NCBI GenBank assembly: GCA_026874595.1
Contig: CM049308.1
Location: 40,722,527-40,786,526 of the forward strand
Reading direction: 5' to 3'
DNA: 64,000 bases
DNA from: Sipunculus nudus
Lineage: Eukaryota > Annelida > Sipuncula > Golfingiida > Sipunculidae
This document shows positions 12,501 to 22,900 of this stretch, piece by piece. The translations under genes were made by a program, and so were the position numbers. The notes beneath the pieces were generated by a model. That model was not told the origin of the DNA. It saw only the letters and a program-made list of their open reading frames with translations, and made no database searches. Positions within the stretch are counted from its first letter, which is position 1. Every line of letters begins with the position of its first letter.

Positions 12501-12726
12501 AGCCCTTACAAATGTTCTAATCCAACAGAGAGAATTTGAACGCTTGGTTGCAAAATCTTGCAAATTAGATGAACGTGCAAATTTAGAGTCTTGCATTCGC
12601 CTGCTTTTGGGGTTAGAAAATCTCACAGAGTTGGATTTGAGGGATAACAGTCTTCCCAATGACATGGTAACACAATTGGAAATGGTTATTGAGAAGAAAG
12701 AAGGAAAATTTAACTTATATTACTGA
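6419..12726 (+). CDS. CARD-NACHT-LRR (NLR-type) immune sensor, multi-exon gene
   Basis: Proposed coding exons are 6419-6556, 6695-6827, 7158-7202, 8636-8802, and 8942 to the stop at 12724-12726. The first four joins keep frame (phases 0, 1, 1, 0). Domain order is an N-terminal death-fold domain of CARD type, a charged linker, NACHT with Walker A GDRGVGKST, a winged-helix/linker region, and about 20 LRRs of 26-30 residues. Such proteins sense microbial or danger signals in the cytoplasm and recruit partners through CARD; that role is family knowledge, not shown here. Two oddities: the Walker B region reads LLLIDSEKHED without the usual acidic pair, and the NACHT and LRR frames differ, so either an extra intron (10412-10752) or a frameshift is needed. 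The gene is a tandem paralogue of the NLR exon at 133-2337, in the same orientation. Confidence 0.82.
6695..6827 (+). CDS. CARD-NLR gene, exon 2 (second half of CARD), GC donor
   Basis: An acceptor CTAATTCAG ends at 6694. The exon codes KKCESNREQATELLRRLIFK and on to FARCLHQTKQQSALLCLE, a typical CARD C-terminal half with basic helix and conserved leucines. The donor reads GAAG|GCAAGT, a near-perfect GC-AG type site at 6828. The exon ends in phase 1. Confidence 0.7.
7158..7202 (+). CDS. CARD-NLR gene, 45-base linker exon
   Basis: A short exon between the acceptor TTCCATACCAG and the donor CCAG|GTGAGT. With the carried base it codes VSASKKPLLKGLRNP, a basic linker after the CARD. It keeps phase 1 on both sides, so its skipping would not shift the frame. 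Confidence 0.6.
7440..8130. repeat. degenerate repeat array inside NLR intron 3
   Basis: The intron 7203-8635 holds diverged copies of a motif like GACCTAGAAACTTCTAA near 7448, 7586, 7684 and 7981, with linked AGGTCA/TGACCT blocks. Spacing is irregular (about 100-300 bases). It is probably transposon-derived and shows no protein coding. Confidence 0.5.
8636..8802 (+). CDS. CARD-NLR gene, exon before NACHT
   Basis: An acceptor TTTTTCAG ends at 8635 and the donor AAAG|GTATAT starts at 8803. The 56 codons (phase 1 to 0) read as a helical pre-NACHT segment, for example HKQLRRKLVEIIHMF and SVLLKHYADILK. An ATG at 8641 lies inside it, but the upstream exons join in frame. Confidence 0.7.
8942..10444 (+). 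CDS. CARD-NLR gene, NACHT exon
   Basis: The acceptor TAATTTTCAG ends at 8941. The exon opens in phase 0 with VILSGDRGVGKST (P-loop at 8978-9004). Later motifs are LLLIDSEKHED (Walker B position, catalytic acids not conserved), VVMTCRT (sensor 1), VYGFTMFEITRYISAYF and FRYPFLLM. The winged-helix FLH motif seen in the first NLR gene is reduced here to GFHAYLSAYYI. The frame stays open to a TAG at 10442-10444, but a donor-like AAAG|GTAATA at 10412 offers an earlier exon end. Confidence 0.8.
   Translation, partial: TLASFKKKVILSGDRGVGKSTLLHCMLNDWTKSTNLLPKRKRGQPLDEALCVMWSRYRYVIYLDTRSVIAGSSVETILETQLEISKKCANYLWRYIRIKSHKTLLLIDSEKHEDVLEEPALFQLIDGTLFNQLPVVMTCRTINLPDRVHISEFEHIEVYGFTMFEITRYISAYFEQIGSPEKSRDLINLTSDFKEILEAFRYPFLLMPACHDHVCRDSTPTSLTQFYNNLSKALLGVRPDSDHSDSESDAAECRKSIIRLGKQTSRTITGKADIASSTPDDIENLLLSSVNKTGFHAYLSAYYITHAEDSQTRNTFIGSMFASKNIMEYTVIFTFIAQMAPGLEQKCRQNIAEKIRCVTESKGMNDKFVSDLLFEMVFAFPQTRFDLPEVLHLCISEITPRHLKHLKLQNSGTVCRLSIQIDKSETFDFPQILNSIPDSNLHDITLHVIDENDAIDVFKQVSPSLGFKDLHTFCIVKAIVKQNVFTSAIKVIISIKAQRQ
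10360..12726 (+). CDS. CARD-NLR gene, leucine-rich repeat region
   Basis: Open in the frame -1 to the NACHT exon. The first strong LRR is IEELDLKDIALGDAGY near 10794. About 20 follow in the ribonuclease-inhibitor pattern LxxLxLxxCxL or LxxLxLxxNxL, to LTELDLRDNSLPND just before the stop. N-type and C-type repeats alternate through much of the array. 10360-10752 is open and looks coding-like, but is bounded by plausible splice signals (donor at 10412, acceptor TTTTTTCCTGGCAG ending 10752) that would join the two frames exactly in phase 0. The true start of this exon is therefore unsettled. Confidence 0.8.
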   Translation: MHCQSNCKTKCLYFGDKGNNINQSTETIDTVCTMMSDVTNIPNDDCVDAFKLICPCPTASEWTIGFVLNPASFVATDGAILLDVCPHIEDKIFKNITKYFLLASLESCDCIERVKCIMSQRCYFSNIFSWQSFIGIIPNESAAFIEELDLKDIALGDAGYQKLTQILPKLQRLQRIKISNCSYQSTEVMLGFLHCLKTLEKLKILNLNQVLLGKSGFEVLAHSIKEMHKLQKIYLSECSCNKKETVLQVVDEISKRHALNTLVLKGNSVGPLSLRYLAGMKHLVTLSISGTVAKTYVTIPVNILTDIVTLQDLSLSYYFFIKSTSGESKFGRQLMTLDISNCSFDATCNFFGALSSCGGLIMLSIEKCVLNSDIKTKLVQILGGCSNINSLHISDCSLNDSDMNGVLSSLKSKGRLVNLCLSKCDMAQACTSLCDVLKHANTLTKLTLKDCQIIDIKYIENILDSLNNKPSVQVLDISENHVGSGGVNMLCKSMSTRTNLRVLDLDACRCADSHLMASLIESLPNTLTELNLSGNNLGVEGIAALLQKSETFYLLQSLRIANTECHDLQNMANLFNKIRLFKHLQVLDVSHNTLGMKAIEALAESLPYLYIMRELYLCGCKCSRTTSTFSLVKAIGELPHLRIMNLGHNSIGNTGVSELVDTIPKLTNLEVLFIANIWGSEFKSGDLFLQAFRECKHIREVDLSYFIFDDHLLEALTNVLIQQREFERLVAKSCKLDERANLESCIRLLLGLENLTELDLRDNSLPNDMVTQLEMVIEKKEGKFNLYY

Positions 12727-13467
12727 AACACACATATATGTATGAGTTTTCCGGTGATATCTTTAGCTCATGTAACTTTAAGCTGAGCTTTATTACCCAC
12801 TGGTCAATTGTTCAAATAGAGCACCATTGGCGAAGAGCGCTATCCATTGCTCTCAGTTAAAAGAATATATTTTTTTAGGTTTTGTGAGGATCTACAATAG
12901 AAGTAAAACTACCTTACGTATTTTTCAGTACTTTATATAGATAGTACTTTATACTGATATGCAAGTTTGTCGTTTGATTATTTTTCTCAGATGGTCTGTA
13001 GTTTTAATGCAGACAGACTATCAATTCAAAGAGTGACTCATAACTATTTTATGCAGATTTATACAGATTTACTTAAATCCCTCCCATGTGTACAGTTTTC
13101 TTAATATGTTAATTTCAACAGAAACTCTTGAAAAGACAGTTTCGTCAAATTTGCAAGGTCAAGTGAGGATAACTAAAAGGCGTACCACGAGTTTTTGTAT
13201 CGTGGAGTAAGCCGAAAACAGAGCCGGGGCTTGGCGTGACAAAAGCCGGTGCGAGTGTGCCTTTATATATTTACAAGGCCGTTGTCTGAAAAGGGCTTGT
13301 ATCTAGAAACAAACTAGATTATCTTCCCATAAACGCGACCCTGACATTTGTAGAAACACCGTGCTTTTATTGACATTCAAAATTTCTTGTCACATGGGTT
13401 TTACTGTGACTTGTTTCATTACAATGCGAAGAGTGTCCATCGAAGTGCCACCCAGGATGAATAACCC

Positions 13468-13522
<55 letters not shown>

Positions 13523-14110
13523 ACACACAAGATAGAAGACATTTAAGTTTGTATACAGTTTCTGGGTAATTAAATTTGTTTAAAGTAATTTGCATGTATA
13601 TACATACTTGAAGATCAAAGAGACATTTCGATATATTATAACTTTCGTATTATTTAATTAAACCTATATAAATAACGTGAAAAGACATGTCAGCAAAGCC
13701 CTGGGTATATTTCATAACTTATATTTCATATATTTACCTCTATCGAAGACAAGTTTATGCATGTGCAAAGGTTGCATATCCAATACTGACGAGTTTTTAT
13801 CCAAACATTGTTATATCAACCAAGTCGTGCACCCTTAGACTATCCGAGTAACTTTCATAATAAAGTAATATATTTTAAAAGTAAAATAAAAAAGAATAGC
13901 GATACAAACATAAAGAAAACCCAGTGTCCCTTGACAAAATGTATATAGTATTTAGTGTGTTTTGTGTTAACATTCAGACACTGGCACCCTCCACCTCCTC
14001 ACTCGCCTAAAGCTTCTCTTTCCTCGAACAAATATAAAATATCCTTTGAACACCCCTTTTCATCAATACAGCATTTTAAACAATTTGCTTTGTTGAAATA
14101 TATATCACAA
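12727..14110. other. intergenic and NLR 3' flank
   Basis: AT-rich, with an (AT)n tract at about 13473-13520. The first AATAAA I find downstream of the NLR stop is at 13859-13864, more than 1 kb away, so the real poly(A) site is uncertain. No gene is recognised. Confidence 0.5.
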
Positions 14111-14300
14111 TCCACTCTAAGAAAAAAGGTCCCAGGGAGAAGGAAAGGGTTCTTTGCGGTGGACTCAGTAAGGAATCTGTTAAGGTTTTAACTGGAACCT
14201 TTAAAATGTTCTTTTTGGAACCCCGAGGGTTTTCTATGGAACCTATAAGGTCCATCCAGTACCCCTTTAAAGATTTCAAGGTGTATATATAAATCAGGGA

Positions 14301-14458
14301 CAGGCGCGGATCCGGGATTTTTTGCAGGGAGGGGTCAACGGCTGGCATGCATAAAATTGTCTAAAAAAAGGTCGTTGGTTAAAAATTCATAAACATTTTC
14401 TAAAAAAAAGTCGTTGGTTAAGAGCAGGACCTGGACCCCCCCCCCCCGGATCCGCGCC
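14301..14458. mobile_element. small inverted-repeat element (MITE-like), GGATCC family
   Basis: Termini are GGCGCGGATCCGG and its inverse complement, about 158 bases apart. An internal GTCGTTGGTTAA word is repeated and a poly-C tract precedes the right end. It has no coding capacity. It is duplicated with the host segment at 16404-16571. Confidence 0.7.
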
Positions 14459-15782
14459 ATCAGAATTTTCCATTTTTTATTTAAAATCATACATAACATT
14501 ATTTGGAAAGTCGCCTTGTATCAGGATGTCTTTTCAGGAAGGTTTTCATTTCAACAGGTAATAGCAGGTAAATGTAGTTATTTTGTCTGGAACGTTATTT
14601 ATATTGATGTTAATATAATATGTTGTATTATATATTATATCAATTTATATATGTTATGTTATATTATATAATACTGTATTATTTTATGTTAAATTGTATT
14701 CATTACATTATGTTATATTGATCTTTCCCCCATACTGATTCATTTAATGTTATTTTATGTACTTCCATATCTGTAAATATATTGCAATAAATGTTTTTCT
14801 TTAACATTTTATTTAACTCATTATGACCACTGCGATAAGAAACAGAAAATCCCAAGTTAACTGATTATGAGAACTTTTGGAATATCCGAAAGTGTTCATT
14901 TGGTATTTAATTAAACATGGCCAAACCAAATGCTTAAAGAAAACTAGCTCAGAGCTATAGGGAGCTGATACATATATACATACATACATACATACATACA
15001 TACATACGTGTGTTATATTTGAATAATTTGTACCAGGTTCGCTTAACAATTTACTCTGTTTTGTCCTTTAAAATGCTCAATGTCGAAATGGAGTAAGGCA
15101 AAGTCTAATCCTTTAAACGGTGGACGTGCAAAATGACACAGAAACGCCATAACTTTACTGAAGGGCTACATAAAAAAGAACAAACATGCACAACATAAAG
15201 TGAATAACACGACCGATCCCAGATCCATTTATTAGGAGGGCACGACCTCCGTTTTTTTGCCTCGTCTCAAGTACTGACAGTATAAAGACCTAGACAATAT
15301 CTTGATAGGGCGGGATTCGATATACACCATGTCCCATCTGCGTTGCTTAGCACTGCATGGTAATTTATAAACAAACTGACTCTTAGGTCGTGACATATCT
15401 ATCCCGCACGCCATGAGAAGTTAACCTGACCCATTTTCAGTTGGAAGGTGAACGACCATGGTTCAAGTGAAAGAACAACGGGTGCAGAGCGCCAAAGGCA
15501 AGCACCAACGCCATCTGCTGGAATTATCCGGTCTGAATAATTTTATCAATCCCAAAGAAGGAAACACTGCTGCATTAAGGAAAATGTCCATAATGATGGA
15601 ATTTACTTACTATCATACCTCACCACTAAGTATTCCGTCGGTTGTTAACATTAAATTGTCATTTATATATTTGATATTAGGCATAACCAGTATATAGATA
15701 CTATATATATATATATCTTTAACTGATTTTGTGCAGGAAGGCATGCACAGCCTTTGGTGACTTAATGGGTGACTCATTATTT

Positions 15783-15786
<4 letters not shown>

Positions 15787-15823
<37 letters not shown>
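15787..15823. repeat. (CT)n microsatellite
   Basis: CT dinucleotide tract. The matching site in copy 2 (about 17987-18012) is shorter and interrupted. Confidence 0.9.
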
Positions 15824-15825
<2 letters not shown>

Positions 15826-16403
15826 ATTGATCGATCGATCGTAAAAATGCATAGCACATGCTATTAGTAAAATGATTATTAAAATTTCATTCTCCGTATC
15901 GCCCTGATGTTCTATGCACGAGAAACTCACTTAAGTGATTAATATACCGTTAGTTCAAACAGGCCAGCCATTTTTGGCGTTTGCAATGAATAAATAGACT
16001 TCTCTTAACATCGCCGTTAAAGCCATTACGTAACCACTGGTATATTTATACAGGGCCCATGGATCGACTTCGACACTGACATTAATTACAGCTTAAAAAT
16101 GCTTAGTGGTTCAACCTGTCAGCTTTACACGAGTTGTCATTAATATATATACATTATGAGTGGTTTCGGGACTTCCTTCGACATTGACACAAACATAATG
16201 ACATTTATTATTATCCACTCTAAGAAAAAAGGTCCCAAGGAGAAGGAAAGGGTTCTTTGCGGTGGACTCAGTAAGGAATCTGTTAAGGTTTTAACTGGAA
16301 CCTTTAAAATGTTCTTTTTGGAACCCCGAGGGTTTTCTATGGAACCTATAAGGTCCATCCAGTACCCCTTTAAAGATTTCAAGGTGTATATATAAATCAG
16401 GGA

Positions 16404-16571
16404 CAGGCGCGGATCCGGGATTTTTTGCAGGGAGGGGTCAACGGCTGTCATGCATAAAATTGTCTAAAGAAAGGTCGTTGGTTAAAAATTCATAAACATT
16501 TTCTAAAAAAAAGTCGTTGGTTAAGGGCAGGACCTGGACCCCCCCTCCCCCCCCCCCCCCGGATCCGCGCC
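16404..16571. mobile_element. GGATCC-family MITE-like element, duplicate
   Basis: Same element as at 14301-14458, carried by the tandem duplication, with a longer poly-C tract beside the right terminus. Confidence 0.7.
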
Positions 16572-17304
16572 ATCAGAATTTTCCATTTTTTATTTAAAAT
16601 CATACATAACATTATTTGGAAAGTCGCCTTGTATCAGGAAGTCTTTTCAGGAAGGTTTTCATTTCAACAGGTAATAGCAGGTAAATGTAGTTATTTTGTC
16701 TGGAACGTTATTTATATTGATGTTAATATAATATGTTGTATTATATATTATATCAAGTTATATATGTTATGTTATGTTATATAATATTGTATTATTTTAT
16801 ATTAAATTGTATTCATTACATTGTGTTATATAGATCCTTCCCCCATACTGATTCATTTAATGTTATTTTATGTACTTCCATATCTGTAAATATATTGCAA
16901 TAAATGTTTTTCTTTAACATTTTTTTTAACTCATTATGACCACTGCAATAAGAAACAGAAAATCCCAAGTTAACTGATTATGAGAACTTTTGGAATATCT
17001 GAAAGTGTTCATTGGGTATTTAACTAAACAGGGCCAAACCAAATGCTTAAAGAAAATTAGCTCATTGCTATAGGGAGCTGATACATATATACATGCATAC
17101 ATACATTCGTGTGTGTGAGTGTGTGTGTTATATTTAAATAATTTGTATCAGGTTCGCTTAACAATTTACTCTGTTTTGTCCTTTAAAATGCTCAATGTCG
17201 AAATGGAGGAAGGCAAAGTCTAATCCTTTAAACGGTGGACGTGCCAAATGACACAGAAACTCCATAACTTAACCGAAGGGCTACCTAAAAAAGAACAAAC
17301 ATGC

Positions 17305-17309
<5 letters not shown>

Positions 17310-17356
<47 letters not shown>
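17310..17356. repeat. (AT)n microsatellite specific to duplication copy 2
   Basis: AT tract absent from the matching position in copy 1, so it expanded after the duplication. Confidence 0.85.
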
Positions 17357-17360
<4 letters not shown>

Positions 17361-17863
17361 GAATAACACGACCGATCCTAGATCAATTTATTAGGAGGGC
17401 ACGACCTCCGGTTTTTTTTTTTTTTTTTTGCCTCGTCTCAAGTGTTGACAGTATAAAGGCCTAGACAATATCTTGATAGGACGGTATAAGATATACACCA
17501 TGTCTCATCTGCGTTGCTTAGCACTGCATGGTAATTTATATACAAACTGACTCTTAGGTCGTGACATATCTATCCCGCACGCCATGAGAAGTTAACCTGA
17601 CCCATTTTCAGTTGGAAGGTGAACGACCATGGTGCAAGTGAGAGAACAACGGGTGCAGAGCGCCAAAGGCAAGCACCAACGCCATCTGCTGGAATTATCC
17701 GGTCTGAACAATTTTATCAATCCCAAACAAGGAAACACTGCTGAATCTAAGAAAAAATGTCCATAATGATGGAATTTACTAACTATCATACCTCACCACT
17801 AAGTGTTCTGTCGGTTGTTAACATATAATTGTCATGTCTATATTTGATATAAGGCATAACCAG

Positions 17864-17909
<46 letters not shown>

Positions 17910-18923
17910 AGTATATCTTTAACTGATTTTGTGCAGGAAGGCATGCACAGCCTTTGGTGACTTAATTGGTGACTCATTATTTGATTCTCTCTCTCTGTCT
18001 TTCTCTCTCTCTGGATTGATCGATCGATCGGAAAAATGCATAACACAAGATATTAGTAAAATTATTATTAATCTTTCATTCTAAGAATCGCCCTGATGTC
18101 CTGTGCATGAGAAACTAATTTAAGTGATTAATATACCGTTAGTTCAAACAGGCCAGCCATAATTGGCGTTTGGAATGAATAAATAGACTTCTCTTAACAT
18201 CGCCATTAAAGCCATTACCTAACCACTGGTATATTTATACAGAGCAAATGGATCGACTTTGACACTGACATTAATTACAGCTTAAACATGCTTAGTGGTT
18301 CAACCTGTCAGCTTTACACGAGTTGTCATTAATTAATTTACATTATGAGTGGTTTCGGGACTTCCTTCGACCTTGACACTAACATAATGATATTTATTAT
18401 TATCAAATAATACCCCAAAATAGAAAAAGAGAGATCAGCATGAAACACTTAATGAAACTTGATTTATTCGTCTTTTTTATTTTTGGTAGCTTTCATGTTT
18501 ATAAGAGTCTTTTGTTTTATAGTTTATAATTAGGCCTATATGTCTGAAACGTCTCAAAATATACAACCTGCATATGATGATCATTGGAGACGAATGGTTC
18601 CTAACACTGGAAACTAGTGATCAATTACTTGTTCTTTTGTTCAACTCAATTTCAACTGTTGCATGACTGTTATAATTTGTCATTTTCAAAATAAAATAAA
18701 AATTTTTAAAACAACTAGTTCTAATAACCTTAGTGTTCTGAATGGATTAAGCTCTCAAAATCAGTATTATGACAATTCATGCAACCATTCCCGAAAATAA
18801 TTCTGATATTTTGTATGCATTTATATCAAAAATGACCAAAATATAGTAATGATCGGCAGACATGTCCGCTTGAAAAACGTTATTGTAAACACATGAACCA
18901 AATTGATTACATATTCTATTGTA

Positions 18924-19926
18924 TAGGCGTACCCAGAGGAGGCACAAAGGGCACGTTCATGCCCCTCCTTTAGCTTTCCTGATTTTTGTTTTGCTACCTT
19001 GAGTAAATCTCATGTACGACTAAATAGTTTTGCATCAAAAATACACAATGAATGTTACCAGAGAACTTTTGTCTCATGATGACTGCAATATCTAACAATT
19101 TTTCTCTGACTGATACCCCGTATGCAGTCACTGTTTCTCAAGGAACCCCCAGCAGCCCCAGTGACAGCTAGGAAACGCCGAGTTATCCCCTGGGCAATGC
19201 ACAGTCAAACGCTATAAACCTCATTTTCCCTACATTTCTATTTTAAATTTTATATTTTTCCTATATTTGTGATAAAGTCAGTTTTAACATTAAAATTTCT
19301 CTCTTAGTTTCTAAATTTTTATTTTATTTTGCCTTTTTTTTATTTTTCCTGTATTTGTGATAAAGTCAGTTTTAGCATTAAAGTTTCTCTCTCAGTTACT
19401 AAATTTTTATTTTAGTTTGCCTTTTTATACTTTTTCCTGTATTTGTAATAAAGTTAGTTTTAACAGTTTTACTTTTTTATATTTTTCCTGTATTTGTGAT
19501 AAAGTAAGTTTTAACGTTAAAGTTTCTCTCCCAGTTACCCAATTTTTATTTTATTTAGCCCATAGCCATTGAACCTTGGGCAGCACACCTCCGTATCTTT
19601 CCTCCCCCCCCCCCCCCCCCCCACACCCCCAATTTAAAGTGACTGTCCCGATGCTCAGATAAAATAGAGAATTCATATGTGAAAGTCAATTCGTGTACGA
19701 CGAATTTATAAATTTATGTCAATTGGGCAGTTACACATATTTGGTCAAGACGTTGAAAAATTCACATTTTTGGGTGTAAACTCTTCCTATTATGATCATT
19801 ATTTGATTTTATCCTGCTGTGAATAAATAGCTTTTAAAGTTTGGGCCAAAGCATTTTGGTTACTTTTTATTTTAATCTCTCAAAGTGAACTCATTTTTAT
19901 GGATACTAGCTCCTCCTATACGCCTA
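18924..19926. mobile_element. non-autonomous DNA element, TAGGCGTA termini
   Basis: The left end TAGGCGTACCCAGAGGAGGC faces an imperfect inverse copy at the right end (…CTCCTCCTATACGCCTA). A TA flanks the left end, consistent with a TA target but not proof. Inside are a tandem repeat (about 19250-19560) and a long poly-C tract (about 19604-19622). No transposase frame is present. Confidence 0.5.
19250..19560. repeat. AT-rich tandem repeat, about 90-base unit
   Basis: Units start with words like TATTTTTCCTGTATTTGTGA near 19253, 19338, 19429 and 19480; the third unit is partial. The short reading frame across it is a by-product of the repeat. Confidence 0.75.
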
Positions 19927-19929
19927 CAT

Positions 19930-22900
19930 TAATATGAACATTATGACCAGTTCAGTTTCACAGAAAATAAGACAGGTGGTGCTTTTATATAATGATGACT
20001 GGCAAAACTATAGCATTCTATTCATAGATTCAAATTGTCTGTGTTGATGTTTAGAACATATAAACATTCTGTAATTTCTGACTTTTGATCTTATCTGTGG
20101 ACCCAATAAATCACAGATTTGGTTAGGGTGGTAAAACTATCCAAATTGCTTCAACACAGAGGAGGTTACTGAAAGAAAGAATTTTGGAGGGGCTGTTATA
20201 TCCGTTAGACTACACAAAAGAAATTATCACTCTTATTATAGTTCAAAGAATTTCATGAAGACAAAAGCCCTAATTTTCCCCAGTGAATTAGGAGTATTCC
20301 AGTATTCGTTACCACGGTATTCAATCTTCCAATAGATACATTGTTTTTACATGAAAATAATCAAACAAATTAACTAACCACTTTTTTTTTAGGGCCACTC
20401 AGGTTCCCAAATGACATTCTATTCATCTGAGACATTTTCTCCTCCCTGCTATTCAGTATCTTATACAAATATGCAGTCTGCCTCATAGTATACAAAAGTT
20501 GTTAAAACATATTATTGTATAAGGTAATGGCATATGGCCTTGTTATTTTGACAAGAGACATTTGATGCTCCTTTTTATTTATGTTGAGCGAGGGTGAAGT
20601 TTAATTGATTTCTTTTTTTTCTAAGCCTTGTGCTCTACCAGACCACCCCCCCCCCCCCCACCCCCCACCCCACCCCCAGCTAAATCTAAATGGGTGCGCA
20701 TGCATAATGCAAAGAATTGAATAATCCGAACATTAGGAGCATGGTATTTCATTGTTCATCAAACTCCAAATTTTAAACAAGCGACTTTCCCTCTCGCTGG
20801 TCTGATTACACCGAGGCACCCGTTCTTGTTGGTCTGATTTTTGAGCATGTTCCAGAAATGGTTCAATCTTAAAGATTATTAAACTTATGTAAAATTAAAA
20901 ATTAATAAAACGGATGAGACTCATAAAGGTAAATTTCAGCATAATCCCTGTTAATGGTCCTGAGAAACCTGATCTTTTGAATGAACGTTTTCACAAATGA
21001 AAGTGAAATTTCGCAACTATTCTAAAAGATCTTGTATTCTTTGTTTTCTTTATAATGTACATATGTCCAGTGAATTATATGTGAAGGAGATCCAGTATTT
21101 CAATTTTATGATTAAAAGCAAAATATTTATGCAGCAACTTTAGTCTGACTTTCAATGTGCCAAAAATTGTATTACGCAAAATAAGTTTATTGAACACAAG
21201 AACCTTATTTCTAAAAGGTTATCTCCAAAGCTATCTTTGATATTTAATTTGAACTTTCATAAGGTTACTGTTTGACGAAGGGTCATAGACAAAGGGCATC
21301 ACTACAGCTCAAAGACAGCTGACCAAAAATAATTAACATATTAGGGGACTTTAAAAGGAACACTAGTATTCATCACACCATCTGTACAGAACCACATGCA
21401 TGGCGCCATCTAGTACTGACTGGCAAATCAAAATTATTATTCAAGACTATGAGTTTTTCAAATCAGGCATTTTTTTCAGTTTGTAAGAAAAATCATCCTT
21501 AGGATATTTTTTTTTAGATATCTTACTATAAAAAAGCATTGTTGATGCAAAAATTAAGATTGAGCTTTGAATAATAAATTCCTAACACGGTGATCACGCT
21601 ACAATACTTTTTCTTCCACATAACCACTCTTCCTTTGGCAGCGTTTTTGGAGTATCGCCAACAGGGAAGTTGGCATCGGGCCAAGAATGTATGCCGCATG
21701 CGACGTATCAAATATGTGCCTTTACTTTTTGTAAAAGATGGATTATTTGGTAAAGCTTACCAAAACATTCTTACCCAGTTCCGCCTAGGTATACCACTCT
21801 CTTGAGTTGTTGACTTTTTAAGGGTATATGTAACCATAAACGGTTATCCCTTTCCCCAACTAAGTCCAAACATTCAGGATCCCCCAAATCCGGTACATTG
21901 CAAGAAAGACGAACCTACCTGAAATGGTTTTGTCACAGAGATAAGACTTTACTTCAAAAGAAATAACTCCATATATACTATGTATAGGTATAAAACCGAA
22001 CAAGTGTCTACACGCACCTGTGCGTGTGCCTGTAATCATTCATACATATATACAGATGCACAGGACTGCTTATCGGGGACTGAACGGATGTTACTGTTTA
22101 CACACATCATTCAGGCTGTCACCGACACTTTGGCCCACTTTGGCCATGTAATAGCATACATGATGGGTTGACATTGTTTGCGCGAATAGTTATGACGTGA
22201 CTTACTGCTTTTTTCTGATTTCCAAATCTTTGTAACTGTAATTTTATAGACAATCTATATGTCACCAGTTGTTTAAATTATAATACAAGTGCCTCATGAG
22301 CAATGACGCTTAGCTAGATCTGACACATAACTTAAGACCACAGCACATAAATGAAGGTCATAAGTGACCTAATTTGGCAGTTTATGAGAACGTGTCAGTA
22401 TGTAAATAAGTTTTAACATCCTAGTTCTATTGGTTATACGATTTTTGGCCTGCTAAGTATCGAACTGATAGATGTAGTTCGTCATTCTCAACAAAAGCCC
22501 CAGGGGTCTTATATAAATTTACTCTGTGCAAAATTGTGTATAATAAGGGTAAGAATGAAAAAAAAAAACAATGAACCCTAACAAATACTGCAATATGCTA
22601 TTGTCCAGGACAAGGAGTTCTACCTATATAGCTTAACTATGCATACGATTTAAAAAAGGGAACCGTACCATTATAGCTCACAGGATAGAACATTTACATC
22701 ATTATAAAAATAAGTAGCGCCACCTGTAGTTTATTTACTCACACAAGTCACATGATCAATATTTTGCAAGGGAAAATACATCTCATAAAGCAAACACAGA
22801 AATCAAACACTGTAAAAATGGCTGTAATATATGCATATGCCAGCAACCATCTGATATATATTCCTGACAATCGACACACACACACATTTGCTTATGCCTC

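Larger units (their letters stand above)
14111..16213. repeat. 2.1-kb tandem duplication, copy 1
   Basis: Starts at TCCACTCTAAG and ends at the junction where the same words restart. Order inside: a block with GGTCCC/GGAACC words, a GGATCC-terminated small element, AT-rich DNA, (CATA)n at about 14970-15006, a stretch with GCCATCTGCTGG, (CT)n at about 15787-15823, and (GATC)n. Copy 2 repeats all of these in order with a few percent divergence. No protein-coding gene is supported in it. Confidence 0.92.
16214..18404. repeat. 2.1-kb tandem duplication, copy 2
   Basis: Direct repeat of 14111-16213. It is somewhat longer because of inserted simple sequence: (AT)n at about 17310-17356, a poly-T at about 17412, and longer TA runs at 17864-17908. 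It ends at TTATTATTATC, the same words that precede the junction in copy 1. Confidence 0.92.

Noticed and set aside
15458-15697. Short frame (MVQVKEQRVQSAKG…) conserved in both copies of the tandem duplication
   Set aside because: Conservation is explained by the recent duplication. Differences between copies include amino-acid changes and a different end, and no domain is seen.
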